The position numbers were made by a program, and so were the translations under genes. Of a stretch of 64,000 nucleotides of DNA, positions 1 through 10,749 are shown piece by piece (the stretch's first letter is position 1; each line of letters starts with the position of its first letter). The notes beneath the pieces were generated by a model. The model searched no databases, was not told the DNA's origin, and was given only the letters and a program-made list of their open reading frames with translations. Source of the DNA: Triatoma infestans (lineage: Eukaryota; Arthropoda; Insecta; Hemiptera; Reduviidae); the NCBI GenBank assembly GCA_011037195.1, contig JAAEAF010002323.1, forward strand, positions 88,381 through 152,380, given 5' to 3'.

Positions 1-640
1 AAACCATTTAGTATAGTGGTAAAGTAAACGCACTTCCGGTTATGCGATTTATTTCAAACTTGGAATTTCCGCAATATATTTAATTCTTGATTAACATTAT
101 TTAGATGAGCGAATTGTCTAATTAACTGAAATAGTACTTTAGATGAAAACCTAACCTCACCCTTACCCCAAAAGTGCCCTTAAATGAATTTTCCTAGAGA
201 AATGTTTCAAATAAAAGTTGTAGCTGTTTGTATGTCTAGTTGATGTATCAAAGTTTAAAAAAAATCGTCGGAGCCATTTCTGAGAAAATTGCAAAAAAGT
301 AAAAAAAAAGCTAGTAAAGTGGTACTTCCTGTTGTGGAATTTTGACAGATAACGTACTGTCAGATCCCATGGTGATACGTAAACGGAATATCAAGTTTGA
401 ACTTTCTACGATTTTTTCCGTTTTTAAGCTATGCTGTTCACATACGAGTACATACACAAACAGACCATTTGCTAAAAACCACTTTTTTGGACTCAGGGGA
501 CTTCAAAAAGGATATTTCCGGTGAAAACTCGATATCGAAAATTTGACACGATTACAATACTTCCTCTTACTAGGAGTAAGTGAAAGTAAAAAGATACTGA
601 TTTTGGAAAGGTGTGAAAAATTTGTGTTGTTAAATTTTTA
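1..640 (+). repeat. Dispersed repeat D1, copy 1 (partial)
   Basis: This stretch matches 62520-63110 nearly base for base over about 590 bp in the same orientation. Landmarks are an AC-rich 'CACTTCCGG' motif, a 'TTAAATGAATTTTCC' block, 'GATCCCATGGTGATAC' and a short CA-rich run before 'TTTTTTGGACT'. Other diverged or split copies lie at 20030-20500, 29327-31510, 37560-37860 (reversed), 41900-42080, 44040-44200 (reversed), 56570-57120 and 60903-63110. No reading frame is conserved between copies, so it is non-coding. Class is unknown; no terminal structure was resolved here because the window starts inside the copy. Confidence 0.85.
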
Positions 641-1685
641 AACGTATTATACAGATGGTTCAGTCGTTTTTGGTGCACTCTACTAGGCCACAATATAATC
701 ATTTCTCAAGTTGACAAGATTAGCAGGAAGGTACTTATCCCCTCCCCCCCTACGTTTAAAGAAAATTTGCAATTTTATGTATGAACAAAAATTGGGAGGT
801 CTGGGGTAAAGGGACCCATAGAAACATAGTTCCTTTATCCCCAGAACATTTCAAATGAACGGCCATACCTTCCTGCTTAATATGTGACCAAGTTTTATTT
901 CAATAGATCAACTATAAGTGGCAGCACATTTTTTTCTTTGATCAGCTGTTTTTTTTTTTTGGTGAGAATATAATCTGAGTGGCTGTGATACTGTTTGTTA
1001 CTGCACTATTTCAGTATGTTTACAAATAATGTTGATGATAATATTGCGAGTGAAGAAGACTATATGAAACGGAAACTGAAAGGTAGACCTTCAGAACACA
1101 GAATTTAATTACTGTTGTTCACAAAATTATTTAAAAATATAGTTTTGCATAAAAAGGGCCTATAAACGGTAATAGTTACATTTGCATTTTTTTTTGAAAA
1201 ATCTAACATGATTTTACTCATAAAAATTTTGTTAAAGGTACTACAAACTCATCCAAAACTATGGTATTAAAAGTGACTATGGTTGTAGGGAAAATAACAG
1301 AGACTCAATAAAAAGTAACATTCAATGTACGTTTTCTCAAAATCAAGTTTATGCCTATGGACCCCTTTTCCTCAGACTTCCTCAATTGTAGTATAACAGG
1401 AGTAAGAGATAGTCGTGTGAGTGTTTCACACCAGATTTTTTTTTTTTTAATAAATTTAAAAAGTAATTTTAAAATTATATCTGGGGACCTTGCAGACATT
1501 ATGATATGACTATAAGCCACACTGCAATTTGGTCCGTAGCTGATCATTCTCCTTTTTGAATACTTTTCAAATTTCCAGTTATGCGTCGAAATATTGTTTT
1601 GATAAATAGTTTAGTAACACTCAAAAAAAGTGTGTTCCCAACCCAGCTGACCATACCCCTTGACCTAGTTTAAGAGTTTAGTTTT
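640..1685. other. AT-rich DNA with a reversed D1 terminus
   Basis: No gene is recognised. A minus-strand D1 end lies at about 1375-1440: read on the minus strand, an A-run is followed by 'TCTGGTGTGAAACACTCAC', the same block that starts D1 at 29330. The rest holds poly-T runs and short chance reading frames. Confidence 0.5.
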
Positions 1686-1689
1686 AAAT

Positions 1690-1880
1690 ACAATTAAAAA
1701 CACCAGTCAGTGTGTAAATTGAATTTGCTCTGTGCAAGTCTGTGTCATCACACTGTCTGAAAAACGCATCCTGAAGATGGGCGAACGTCCGAAACCGGTC
1801 GATGACCATAAAATGAAGCAGGCTACCACAGAAAATGTCTCTGATGCTTTCCAGCTCTGCGAAACCAACCACCACAACTA
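1690..1880 (+). repeat. Ribozyme-bearing repeat (PLE-end-like), single arm
   Basis: This is one arm of a family also found at 29520-30431 (two arms), 32217-32360, 35008-35211, 51017-51407 and 57205-57290. The order is a leader containing 'TTTGCTCTGTGCAAGTCTG', a hammerhead-like core, a block 'AAAATGAAGCAGGCTACC', then a 3' extension ending 'CCAACCACCACAAC'. PLE terminal repeats are known to carry minimal hammerhead ribozymes and to occur in direct or inverted arrangement; assignment to a PLE is inferred, since no PLE protein is visible. Confidence 0.65.
1767..1804 (+). ncRNA. Hammerhead-like ribozyme motif, core boxes intact
   Basis: Box 1 is CTGAAGA (1771-1777, fits CUGANGA). Helix II is GGGCG (1779-1783) with CGTCC (1786-1790), one G-U pair. 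Box 2 is GAAA (1791-1794). Helix III is the self-complementary ACCGGT (1794-1799), and the predicted cleavage C is 1800 in GTC. Helix I is CATC (1767-1770) with GATG (1801-1804). A palindromic helix III normally needs dimer formation. One extra T (1778) sits between box 1 and helix II compared with the textbook core. Of the copies of this family in the window it is the only one with all conserved boxes. Confidence 0.6.
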
Positions 1881-3085
1881 AATTTTAATATAATATATAA
1901 TTTAGATATAATGAAATCATAATTCATAGGATATGTCATAAACAGGTAACAATAGGTAACTGCAGGGGAACTTCTTTTCATAGCCCATGTGTTGATTCAT
2001 AAAGTAAATAACAGTAATAAATAATGGAGAAAGTATGATAAGAATCTTCCAAGGAAATAACAGAAAGTGAAAAAGGAAAGAATGATAAAATATTACCCTT
2101 CTTCTTTTTTTTTTTTTTTTTTTACTTTCTTTGCTTCATTTAAGATTCATAAACATAAAATTCCATGGTGGTAAAGAGTGTATATGAATCAAGAAAGTGC
2201 TTTACCCAGGGAATGACTAAAAGCTTGGCCCATGATGATGTTGATGGGGTATGAGTGTAAAGTATGTCGTCTCGGGCTGCCGCTCCCGTCCATATTCGCT
2301 GCTGTATTACCTCTTCTTCAATGTTGCCCTATAATGCTCGCCCTATAATGTCATACAGATAGTAGTATAATAACTGGATGCCCTGCTGAAATATAACCTA
2401 CTTCCTGTGGCTCTTATTTCTTAACATAGTCTTCTATCATTGAAAACAAAAGTTACTTTTATATCCTCTTTTCATTTTTACCATATATTTATTGGATTGT
2501 GTTCTATTACAATCATTTAATTTATGGATGTATTACTGATAATGGTGAATATATTTATGCCTTAAAATATTACCCTATGCTAGTCAATATTGGTTATGAT
2601 TTCCGTTTAATAAATCATTTCTACTGTTATAGAATTCTTTTCATAATATTATATATTTATGATACATATTTTACAGTAGTGAGGACTTGCCCTATATATG
2701 AGATACTAGAAATTACTAACTTACACTTTTCTATTAACAAGTTTTAAAAGGCATTTAATATTTTGTTTATTATTATTTATTTATTTTGTTTTAAGATTAT
2801 TCCCCATACAAATGGAATTGAGTTTTACATAAAATTACATTATATATCAATATATTCAAAATAAACAATATTTTCTGTTTCTTTTCCAAAACAAAATTCT
2901 AGAATAAATAAGAAAAATTCAGCAAAAATGTAAGTAAAAAAAGAAAAAAAAAAGCATTTACAAATTTTTCAAATTAAAAAAAAATTTAAATTCATGAAAG
3001 AAAAATTACATTTCATGGCAAACGTGTTCAAAAAAAAAATTCAGTTTTATACTCAGAAGCCGGCAAAACTCTTATTAAGAGACAT
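1881..3085. other. AT-rich DNA, no gene seen
   Basis: Contains a long poly-T run near 2103-2123 and short open stretches without recognisable protein similarity. Nothing else supported. Confidence 0.5.
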
Positions 3086-3089
3086 TTGC

Positions 3090-3530
3090 CTAAATTCAGT
3101 TGGGATCTACTGAGCTATAGCCGAAGGGATATAAGGTAGGTAGTAGGTAGTAAAGTAGGTCTACTAACCGGGTATTGTAGGCTGAATAGGCCTGAATACG
3201 CCAATTACAATTTGCAGTTAGCGCGGTAAGCCGATTCTGCAAGGCAGAAAAACAGACCCCGATGCACATCCTTTGCGAGTGCGCCGGCCTGGCATTGAAC
3301 AAGGTTTCTTCAATTGGGGACAGGCAATCCCGAAACTATAAGCTTCATGACGGAGCCGCTCTCAGCTTTGCTAGGCCTGATTAGGAAGGCGAAGCTGGGG
3401 GATGTGCTATAATTTTAGGGGATCCACAATAGACCTCGTTTTATAGGTCGCAGTGGAATGAGGCCTGCCCCCCCCCCCTTTTATTCTATTCTATTCATTA
3501 TTCACCGAATTATAATAATAATAATAAAAT
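3090..3530 (+). pseudogene. LINE ORF2 C-terminal remnant with 3' tail
   Basis: Two overlapping frames give the conserved end of an APE-type LINE ORF2. The first reads VGLLTGYCRLNRP (from about 3150), a form of the usual LLTGHCRLN motif; after a frameshift the second reads SRFCKAEKQTPMHILCECAG (about 3230-3292), the C-x2-C...H-x4-C knuckle typical of R1/Jockey-like LINE tails. In-frame stops follow. The 3' part ends in a C-run (about 3469-3478) and TTCTA repeats. The tail at 3416-3465, with ACAATAGA and GGTCGCAGTG, is the same tail that occurs reversed at 24840, 25147 and 27917. It is 5'-truncated and dead. I infer an R1/CR1/Jockey-group element; the exact clade is not resolved. Confidence 0.75.
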
Positions 3531-3594
3531 ATCACTAAAAATAATAATAATCGTTTTAAAACCGACTTCGTTATATTGAAATGTACCTAAATAC

Positions 3595-3718
3595 AGTCCA
3601 GTAATGCAGACTACACTCTGTTCATCACCGGACAGAGAATTGTAGAGGCTCCAAGAGAGAAAAAAATCTACGAGCAGCACAGCTGGACTCGAACCCGTGT
3701 CCTCTGCGTCGGAGAGGA
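3595..3718 (-). repeat. tRNA-derived SINE (family S1), truncated
   Basis: On the minus strand it shows the S1 B box inside 'CGGGTTCGAGTCC', then the S1 body (C-T-C-T-ACA-A near 'GGAGCCTCTACAA') and a 'CTGTCCGGTGATGAACAG'-like block. The A-box end is missing. Compare the fuller copies at 18165-18398, 35424-35628 and 60647-60827. Confidence 0.75.
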
Positions 3719-5738
3719 ATTACTTTTGGTTTCATTTTTATTGGTATTTTAAATTTCAAAATATTATATCCACGATTAACATCAACCATATTTTAACCAT
3801 ACATAAATTAATACATTTTGTGAAAGGAATTATTTTTACATAACCAAACAATCTGGAAGGAAGTTTGTAAAACATTATGTATTATTTGGGTAACTTTTCA
3901 TACATCTTGAAAAAAAAGTAGTGTAATTTAGTCAAAATATTCTTTTTAATAGTCTCTTAGAATTAAAAAAAATTTTTATTTAAATTACAAACATTAATTA
4001 TATCCTAAAAAATTAGACTAAATAAATAAATAATGTTCAAAATAGGCTAACTTTTTATTTTATTTAGGAACAGTGATGCTTCTCAATACGAAAGGCCGTG
4101 CAAGGTCGCTGTAGATCGCTTTACAGGTTCACCTTCCTTGTTACAGATAGACGTAAGTTACACCCAGGTAATTTTTCCAATCCAATACTTCTATATTGTG
4201 AAGTAAATGAATAAGGCTCATCTGGATTGTTCCACTTTTCGAACCACTCGTCGTCTATTGATTTGATGATTTTTTTTTATGGTAAATGTAATCTTGACAT
4301 ATTTTTGCATAGTATGGAGGGGATGTAAGAATTCAATACCATTCTTTCGAAAATATTTAAGAAGAAAAACTTTTTGCAATTCTTGATTGCTGCGCGTTAA
4401 TCAAGATAAACATATAACATTTTATCAGATTCATCAACATGATCTATAAATTTTGTTAGGTAAATAAGGGGTTCGAACAAAATATCTGAATCCTGTGTAT
4501 AAACTGTGGTAGTGTACCATGAGTTAATGAAATCCAGAATGGCGTAAGTAAAAAACAAAATATTGAAGAACAAAATATATTCTTTATTATCATCCATCAT
4601 GTTGAATGAATTTCAGAAACCCTCCTAACCATGGTGTAACTGGCAGGAATATGGAAGCACCTTTCAGTGGTCAGAGACAATCTTCACACTGACATGTACC
4701 TGTATAGCCCATTAGGTACTGGTTTGAGAAGAGGCGAATCGGAGGACCATTAAATGTTGAAGGTATAACTGGGTAGATGGTATGGCCTTGTTTAATATAC
4801 AAGATGATAATTATAGAATGAGGATAGACTGCCAGTTGAAGATTAGATGTTTACTTCAGAAAAGGGTTCACTCAAAACAAGGGCTGAACTGTTGATGTAT
4901 TCCCTTGTAGCCTACTTGATTTCACTCACTTATGAAGAGACAATAATAATAATAATAATAATATGGAAACAGGAGAGGATTGAGGAAGAAGTTACCACCT
5001 AGTGCTTCGCACTCACAAAGGATTCGTAGGTTACAGCTGAATTGAGTGCACATCTTTTCTATTCAATATAAAGTCAAGAACTGAAGAAATTCTCAGTAGT
5101 GAGGCGAATAAAATTGTAGTAAGGTTAAAATAGTATGTTGGCAGACCAGTTTAGCATAAGCAATGTTATAGGGAACTTAGAACATAAGCCTTCACAGTAC
5201 TTCAGGCAACTTCAAGGTAAAGTAAAACGGTGAATCACAGGAAATGCAAGCAGTGTTGCCTTGGTGAAGTGCACAAAATTCCCATTGACAGTAGGGCGCT
5301 AACTGGAATTTAACTCTCTATTAGTACCCAAACAAAAGAAGGTACAAATTAAAATGCAAATAATCAGTTTATTGTCTCACCCGAAATTGGTGGACCCTCT
5401 CTTTTTATGTAAAATTGTGGCTGTAAGCTCAGTTACGTTATTCGCTGCCTAAAATTCACTATTGAAACAAGAAAAATATAACAAATTCTGGAACCATTGT
5501 GGTACACAACACTACCGTGAAAATAAATTGAAGTATCCAATGTATTTTGGGGTTATAATATAATAAGTAATCAATTAATTGAAGGGTTGGGTTTCGGAGG
5601 ATGTTTGGGTCCTGATACTTAAAAAACAACTTTTATTGGAAACTTGAGAAATGTATATTATCTTAATCAGAATTAGAAGAACTCAATAGTAGACGTAATC
5701 TTTTCCTAGCAGCCAATATTACATCACTTCCGGTAACA
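3719..5738. other. No gene seen; low-complexity AT-rich DNA
   Basis: Holds an ATA repeat (about 4944-4961) and unique-looking sequence. Short frames show no family signature. Confidence 0.45.
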
Positions 5739-5742
5739 GAGT

Positions 5743-6259
5743 TGTGATGGATGCAAGAAACTTGAAATAATATTAAATTATAAATAAATCAAAATTAAGA
5801 AAAAGATTGACATTCCCTTGCAAAAGGACAAGACCAGGTATACAAGTCCAGTTACTCGTTCAAGAACAATTACGGCATTGTACTACCCCCTTCTCCTAAC
5901 AGGGGAGGAACAGAAGAACAAAGAGAAACATTCTTTCCAACAGACAGACGAGTGGTAGAAATCAAGGTGGAAACATCGAAACACTACTTCAGGAATCGCC
6001 CTCTTCAAATCAGTGCCAGTTATAAGTTAAAACATAAGAGTTTAGCATTTAATCTAGATTAATTAATTGATTTATACTTAATCGCTGTGATATTATAAAG
6101 CTATTTAAATTCAGTTAGAAAATATATTTATTTCATAATCAGTGGTGCATTCTTGATTATATTCTTAATACTTCTATCTCCAACATACTTAAAAGCCCTT
6201 TTCGCTAATACGCTCACGCCACAAGCTACCTATACACAACATCACGCCATAACATTACA
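5743..6259 (+). mobile_element. Solo LTR, family L2
   Basis: A 517-bp unit starts TGTGATGG and ends CATTACA, flanked by the 4-bp direct repeat GAGT (5739-5742 and 6260-6263). Its 3' two thirds match the LTR at 54213-54767, sharing 'CAGTGCCAGTT', 'CAGTGGTG' and 'TATTCTTAATACTTC' in order. No internal gag-pol region or second LTR is next to it, so it is a solo LTR produced by LTR-LTR recombination. Four-base duplications fit Ty3/gypsy or BEL-type integration. The 80-codon frame that begins at 6153 overlaps the LTR end and is not conserved. Confidence 0.85.
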
Positions 6260-6263
6260 GAGT

Positions 6264-6930
6264 CATCAAACAACCAATTCGATTTCTTCACTTCCGCAGA
6301 TTTTTTTAATTTTATTTCTATTTATATTTTTTGTATTAGCCCTGCAAGATATTATTTCATCTTTTCTAAAATTAAATAACCAAAAAAGATGGTAAGAACT
6401 TTAAAATTTCATTAGTTTATATCAGTTCTCCTTAAAATGTCTTTTATTATAATTGTGGTATAATATTTCAGACAAATTAAAATTTTTTTTGATAATACTT
6501 TTAATTAAATCTTTTTTTTTTTAATTGAATAAACCTTCTTTTCAATCGAATCAATTCATTTTACAGTAAAAATTAACTTCCTTTGTTCTTCTATAGTTTA
6601 AAACATTTTTTTCGCTAAACTCTTGGAAAGTGGTTTAATTCAATTAATTAAAATAAATCACCTGTGACATATTCACAATACTTTCTCTCTTCGTTGAAAG
6701 TCATACGTCGTGGTATTATCGATGTGTTTAGGATTCCAAATTTAAGGTAAATAGTTGTTTTAGAGAAAATTCCAAAAAGTATAAATTAATTAGAGCAATT
6801 TATTTACGCTCAATTTAAGAAATATAATGGAAGACTTTTTTAACCATCCATAGTTTTTGCAATCAGTGCAAAAACATTAACTTAATAGAGGGACGCAATT
6901 TTTTAACTCAGTTAAATTAAATAATAAATA
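6264..6930. other. AT-rich spacer, no gene seen
   Basis: Poly-T and poly-A rich. No repeat boundary or reading frame recognised. Confidence 0.45.
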
Positions 6931-6931
6931 A

Positions 6932-7398
6932 ATTGTGGAGCGGAAGAAACAAAGGGGAAAAATTGAAATAATTTTGGAAAAATATTTTAGTGAATTTTAA
7001 CTTAAAATAAAGTGTATATGCGTGAAATGAAATGAACTTTTAGGGACTATCCCAGGTAAAGGACACCGTTACAAGAAAGGTCGGAGAACTCAGCCACTAT
7101 TTGTCTTTTACTCCTTCTAGCAATCATATATAAAGGGCAGGATTTTAACTACCAAGAAGAGCGTTCTTTCTCGAGTTGTCTTATAGCATTTTAACCAGCA
7201 ACATTTATCTCAGAAGTCGCTCTCTTAACTCAATTATAAGTGTTAACATTTGAGTTTCAATCAATCTAGCTAAATAATTGACGTTATAAGCTTATTATTG
7301 TGATATTGAAAAGTATTTAAATTTCTTTAGAGATAATATATTTATTTTAATCTAGTGGTGACTTTTACTTATTTCTCAATACTTTTCTCTTCTTCAAA

Positions 7399-7400
<2 letters not shown>
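6932..7400 (+). repeat. Degenerate LTR related to family L2
   Basis: Shares with the L2 LTRs a downstream block running from a 'TCGCTCTCTTAACTC'-like segment through 'TATATTTATTTTAATC', 'AGTGGTGA' and 'TTCTCAATACTT'. A candidate start TGTGGAGC lies at about 6933, but the 3' end dissolves into a CA repeat and no target duplication was found. Confidence 0.5.

Positions 7401-7402
<2 letters not shown>

Positions 7403-7432
<30 letters not shown>
7403..7432. repeat. (AC)n microsatellite
   Basis: About fifteen AC units; a GT-rich counterpart lies at 7793-7812. Confidence 0.95.
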
Positions 7433-7434
<2 letters not shown>

Positions 7435-7435
<1 letters not shown>

Positions 7436-8561
7436 CCCCATTCATACATCGTTCGAGCTACACACACACTACAAACAAACACACACATCTCACCAACAAT
7501 TCATTAAAAAAATAAAATCGATCTGAATAAAATTCCTTCCAAAGGGCTTGTGTCTTTAATGTAAAATCGATCTGATTGATATCTTTTATTCTGGTTAAAA
7601 AATTTCCATTCTGGAAATATGCCACGCTTGAGCATTGTGACTATCACATTTTTGTCTTAATGGAAGAAAGTGTGTGTGTGAAAATGCTGGGCATGAAATG
7701 TTGCTTGTGGTGGAAATGGACAGGTCGAAAGACCTGCGGTGGGGTACGGTGAGGTTATCGGCTAATATGTAAAAACATTTTCATGTTGATTGGGTGTGTG
7801 TGTGTGTGTGTGTCTGTGTCTATGTGAGTGTATATGTAAAGACAAAAAATGCTAGCCTGAGGGTTTTAACAAATAGTGTCGAGCAGTTGGGTTGTTTCGC
7901 ACGAGTCTACTAGTTGAAATCTAGAGTGAAGGCTCGCTCATTCCTATAAAAAGAATTAAAAATTAAACTAAATAAAAAAAGAAAGAAATTAACAGAACGC
8001 AAACCATAATAATTATCCATTTTGTTATTAATTCAAAATAGTTAAAATTCTAATAACGGTAGTTGAGATTTTTTTCACTGGAGATTTCATTTAAATCATT
8101 ATTGTAACTTAAAATAATTTTAGGGAGCGACAGGTCACTTGGTAATATCCTTCGTGACTGGACAACTGTTTTTCACTCTGTCGGTTTATCTAATCTTTAT
8201 TGTATTTTGGGATGAGCCGATGCGCTCTACTCTAATTTAAAAGGTGTTTGCTTCTGGTGGATATAGTCTGACAGCATTGAAATCTCACTAGTTACTTGTA
8301 CGTCAAAACTAAATTGGTACTATAATGTTTTAGGTTATTTTAAGAATCCACCTTCAAGTCTAGGAATCTGACAAAATGGGTAAGTACTTCGGAGAATGAG
8401 AAGGTGGACAGGTTGGCAAATTAGTGCCTCTCTCTCCCGTTCTAGGTGTATCTTTGGGCACACGTCTGTCAAGCTTCTAGGCATGAACCGCAATAGAGTA
8501 TTCATTCCTATGGGTGAGGTAGGTGGTTGGTGGCAATCTAAGTGACCCATCGGGATTCAGG
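7435..8561. other. No gene seen
   Basis: CA/TG-rich tracts (7460-7490, 7670-7680, 7793-7812) in otherwise unremarkable DNA. The minus-strand 71-codon frame at 8335-8550 has no recognisable motif. Confidence 0.45.
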
Positions 8562-8565
8562 ACAG

Positions 8566-9295
8566 TGTAGTGGAATCGTTTATTGTGATTCCTGAGGTAT
8601 GTAGTAGATGTCTTGAAGAGGGCGGAAGTTAGTTTAGAGATTTTTGTAAGTTAGTGCTCGAATTATTAACACGGAATTTATAAAAATAGACTGTATTTCT
8701 ACAATAAATTAAACGTAAAAAATGGTAACTATTAACAAGAAATACTTAGAAATAAATAGAAGATAAATAACTAATAATTTAGAATGATTAAGATAAATGA
8801 ACTAAGATGCACAACTATAGGTAATAAGTATAAATAAAAACTGTATAGGGACGCGTAAACTGCTGCTCGTACTGAAGTGTAATCGTATATTCATATAATA
8901 ATCTAATGATCCCCTCTTCCAATCTGGCGAAGTTTATATATTAGCGTTGGCCACACTCACACCAAGACATCTGAGTGTTGCCCACACTCACACCAAGACA
9001 TCTGTCCTAGTGTGCAATCTTGAGCGACCTTGGTTAGTTTGGTGACCACCGATTTAGGTCAGTGGCCAGCCTTAGCGGTGCTTGCTTTGATGACAGCAGC
9101 TGGCTACCGATTTAGGTCAGTGGCCAGCCTTAGCGGTGCTTGCTTTGATGTAGGGGTATTTACCCTTGGTTTGTTTGTTTGCCCGCGGCCTTGTCTTGAA
9201 GTCAGGCAGCTGGCTAGGCCACTAGTTGTAAATTATTCTTTCTTTGTTATTATTGTGAAGGTTTGACATTGCTATGACTTTGCCATGTCATTACA
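8566..9295 (+). mobile_element. Solo LTR, family L1, copy A
   Basis: A 730-bp unit from TGTAGTGGAATCG to CATTACA, with the 4-bp direct repeat ACAG on both sides (8562-8565, 9296-9299). It aligns end to end with 9834-10565 and 13235-13872. Internal changes peculiar to this copy are a 44-bp segment present twice 58 bp apart (9049-9092 and 9107-9150) and a doubled 'CACTCACACCAAGACATCTG' (near 8950 and 8980). No coding region adjoins it. The 78-codon frame at 9030-9266 is simply LTR sequence. Confidence 0.9.
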
Positions 9296-9299
9296 ACAG

Positions 9300-9829
9300 G
9301 ATAATAGTGAAATGTTGCTAGATCTTTCAGTTAAATGTTGGCATCTGTTTGAATTCTTTACTGGGTATTTTTTGATGTAAAAGGTGAACACAGAAACTGA
9401 GTATATCAAAATTTATATTTTATGATTAATTATTGATTATAGAAGTGTAACTGGAGGATAGATTGACTGAGCGAAGAAGTGATGATGTTGTCGAAAGGTT
9501 TAAGGGTTGCTGTGGTGATGTGGACTAGAATAATTCTTACATTTGTTTTATCGGTAGATAAGCTCGAGTTTGGTGTACCTTCCATGGTAGATGTTGAGGT
9601 TTGTTAACTCACCAAAGTTTATCTGGCGACTGGAATTTGGAACTATTTAGTCCAGCATTGCGTGGTGAATTTGACTAGATATCACTTAATTAATACGATT
9701 TCTTCTATTTAATTTCTGACGGTTTTGTATTTTCCTTATCGTCAGTGTTTATCAAGTTTCCTTAGAGAAAATAAAATATTTTATAATGTTTTTCGCACAC
9801 TATACTGACTGTTGTGACATAAACTTTAA
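9300..9829. other. Spacer between two solo LTRs
   Basis: 530 bp without gag, pol or primer-binding-site features. This and the different target duplications show that the flanking LTRs do not bound one provirus. Confidence 0.6.
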
Positions 9830-9833
9830 TGTG

Positions 9834-10565
9834 TGTAGTGGGAATCGTTTATTGTGATTCCTGTGGTATGTAGTAGATGTCTTGAAGAGGGCGGAAGTTA
9901 GTTTAGTGATTTTTGGAAGTTTAGTGCTCGAATTACTAATACTGAATTTATAAAATAGACTATATTTTTTACAATAATTAAGTGTGAAAAAATGGTAACT
10001 ATTAAATGAAAATACTTAGAAATAAATAAGAGATAAACAACAATAATTAAAAATGATTAAAATAAATAAACTAAGATGCACTGCTATGAAAATAAGTTTA
10101 AGTAAAATCTGTATAGGGACGCGGAACTGCTGCTCGTATAACGATGTGCTCGTATATGATAATCTAATGTCGTACTGGTCTATAATAATCTACTGACGTG
10201 CTCGTATATAATAATCTACTGACGTACTCGTGTATAATAATCCCCTTCAATGGGGCGAAGTTTATATTAGTGTTAGCAACACTCACACCAAGACATCTGT
10301 ACTAGTGTGCGACCTTGTGCGACCTTGGTTAGTTCGGTGACCAATGATTTAGGTCAGTGGCCAGCTTTATTGGTGCTTGCTTTGATATAAAGTATTGACC
10401 CTTGTATTGAAAAGGGCTTTGTTGTTTGGCCGCGGCCTTGTCTTTGAAGACAGCGGCCGGCTGGGCCACTAGTTATAAATTATCCTTTATTCCGGCCATC
10501 CTTTGTAAAGATAGCAGCTGGCTGGAACCACTTTGACATTGCTATGACTTTGATGTGTCATTACA
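9834..10565 (+). mobile_element. Solo LTR, family L1, copy B
   Basis: A 732-bp unit, TGTAGTGGGAATCG to GTCATTACA, flanked by TGTG (9830-9833 and 10566-10569). Homologous over its length to 8566-9295 and 13235-13872. It carries a local expansion of the unit 'CTCGTATATAATAATCTACTG' type between about 10130 and 10250, so this part of the LTR is prone to tandem change. Same 4-bp duplication length as its sisters. Confidence 0.9.
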
Positions 10566-10616
10566 TGTGCAATATGATCTTTTAGGTTTCTGCGGCCATT
10601 TTCATTAAAAAACACT

Positions 10617-10744
10617 CGCGTCAGTGGTTTGATAAAAACCTCATGTTCCCCCATGTTGCAATGAGACTCTTCAGGAACGTTTCACCTTGAAGAAGCTCAT
10701 TGTAACTTGGGCGAAACGTCGGTTGTTATCAAACCACTGACGCG
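10617..10744 (+). repeat. Palindromic repeat with hammerhead-like motif (type 2)
   Basis: Arms 10617-10640 and 10721-10744 are inverted copies with one mismatch (CGCGTCAGTGGTTTGATAA is the outer part). Each half contains one ribozyme-like block in opposite orientation. The right half on the plus strand is better preserved (10684-10723); the left half on the minus strand keeps CTGAAGA but has lost GAAACGTC. Related copies are 14855-14966 and 36785-36850. Head-to-head arms are a known arrangement of PLE ends; that link is inferred. Confidence 0.65.
10684..10723 (+). ncRNA. Hammerhead-like motif type 2, one core change
   Basis: Helix I ACC/GGT (10684-10686, 10721-10723); box 1 TTGAAGA (10687-10693) with C3 changed to T; helix II GCTCA/TGGGC (one G-U pair); box 2 plus minimal helix III and cleavage site GAAACGTC (10713-10720). 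The C3 change is expected to impair cleavage. An extra A sits between box 1 and helix II. Confidence 0.5.
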
Positions 10745-10749
10745 ATCTC

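Noticed and set aside
6153..6395. 80-codon hydrophobic protein
   Set aside because: Spans the boundary of the L2 solo LTR and is not kept in the sister LTR at 54213.
7403..7500. CRISPR-like or tandem regulatory array
   Set aside because: Simple CA repeats without spacer structure; animal nuclear DNA.
8566..10565. Complete LTR retrotransposon made of two L1 LTRs
   Set aside because: Only 530 bp separate them, no coding remains were seen, and each LTR has its own different 4-bp duplication.
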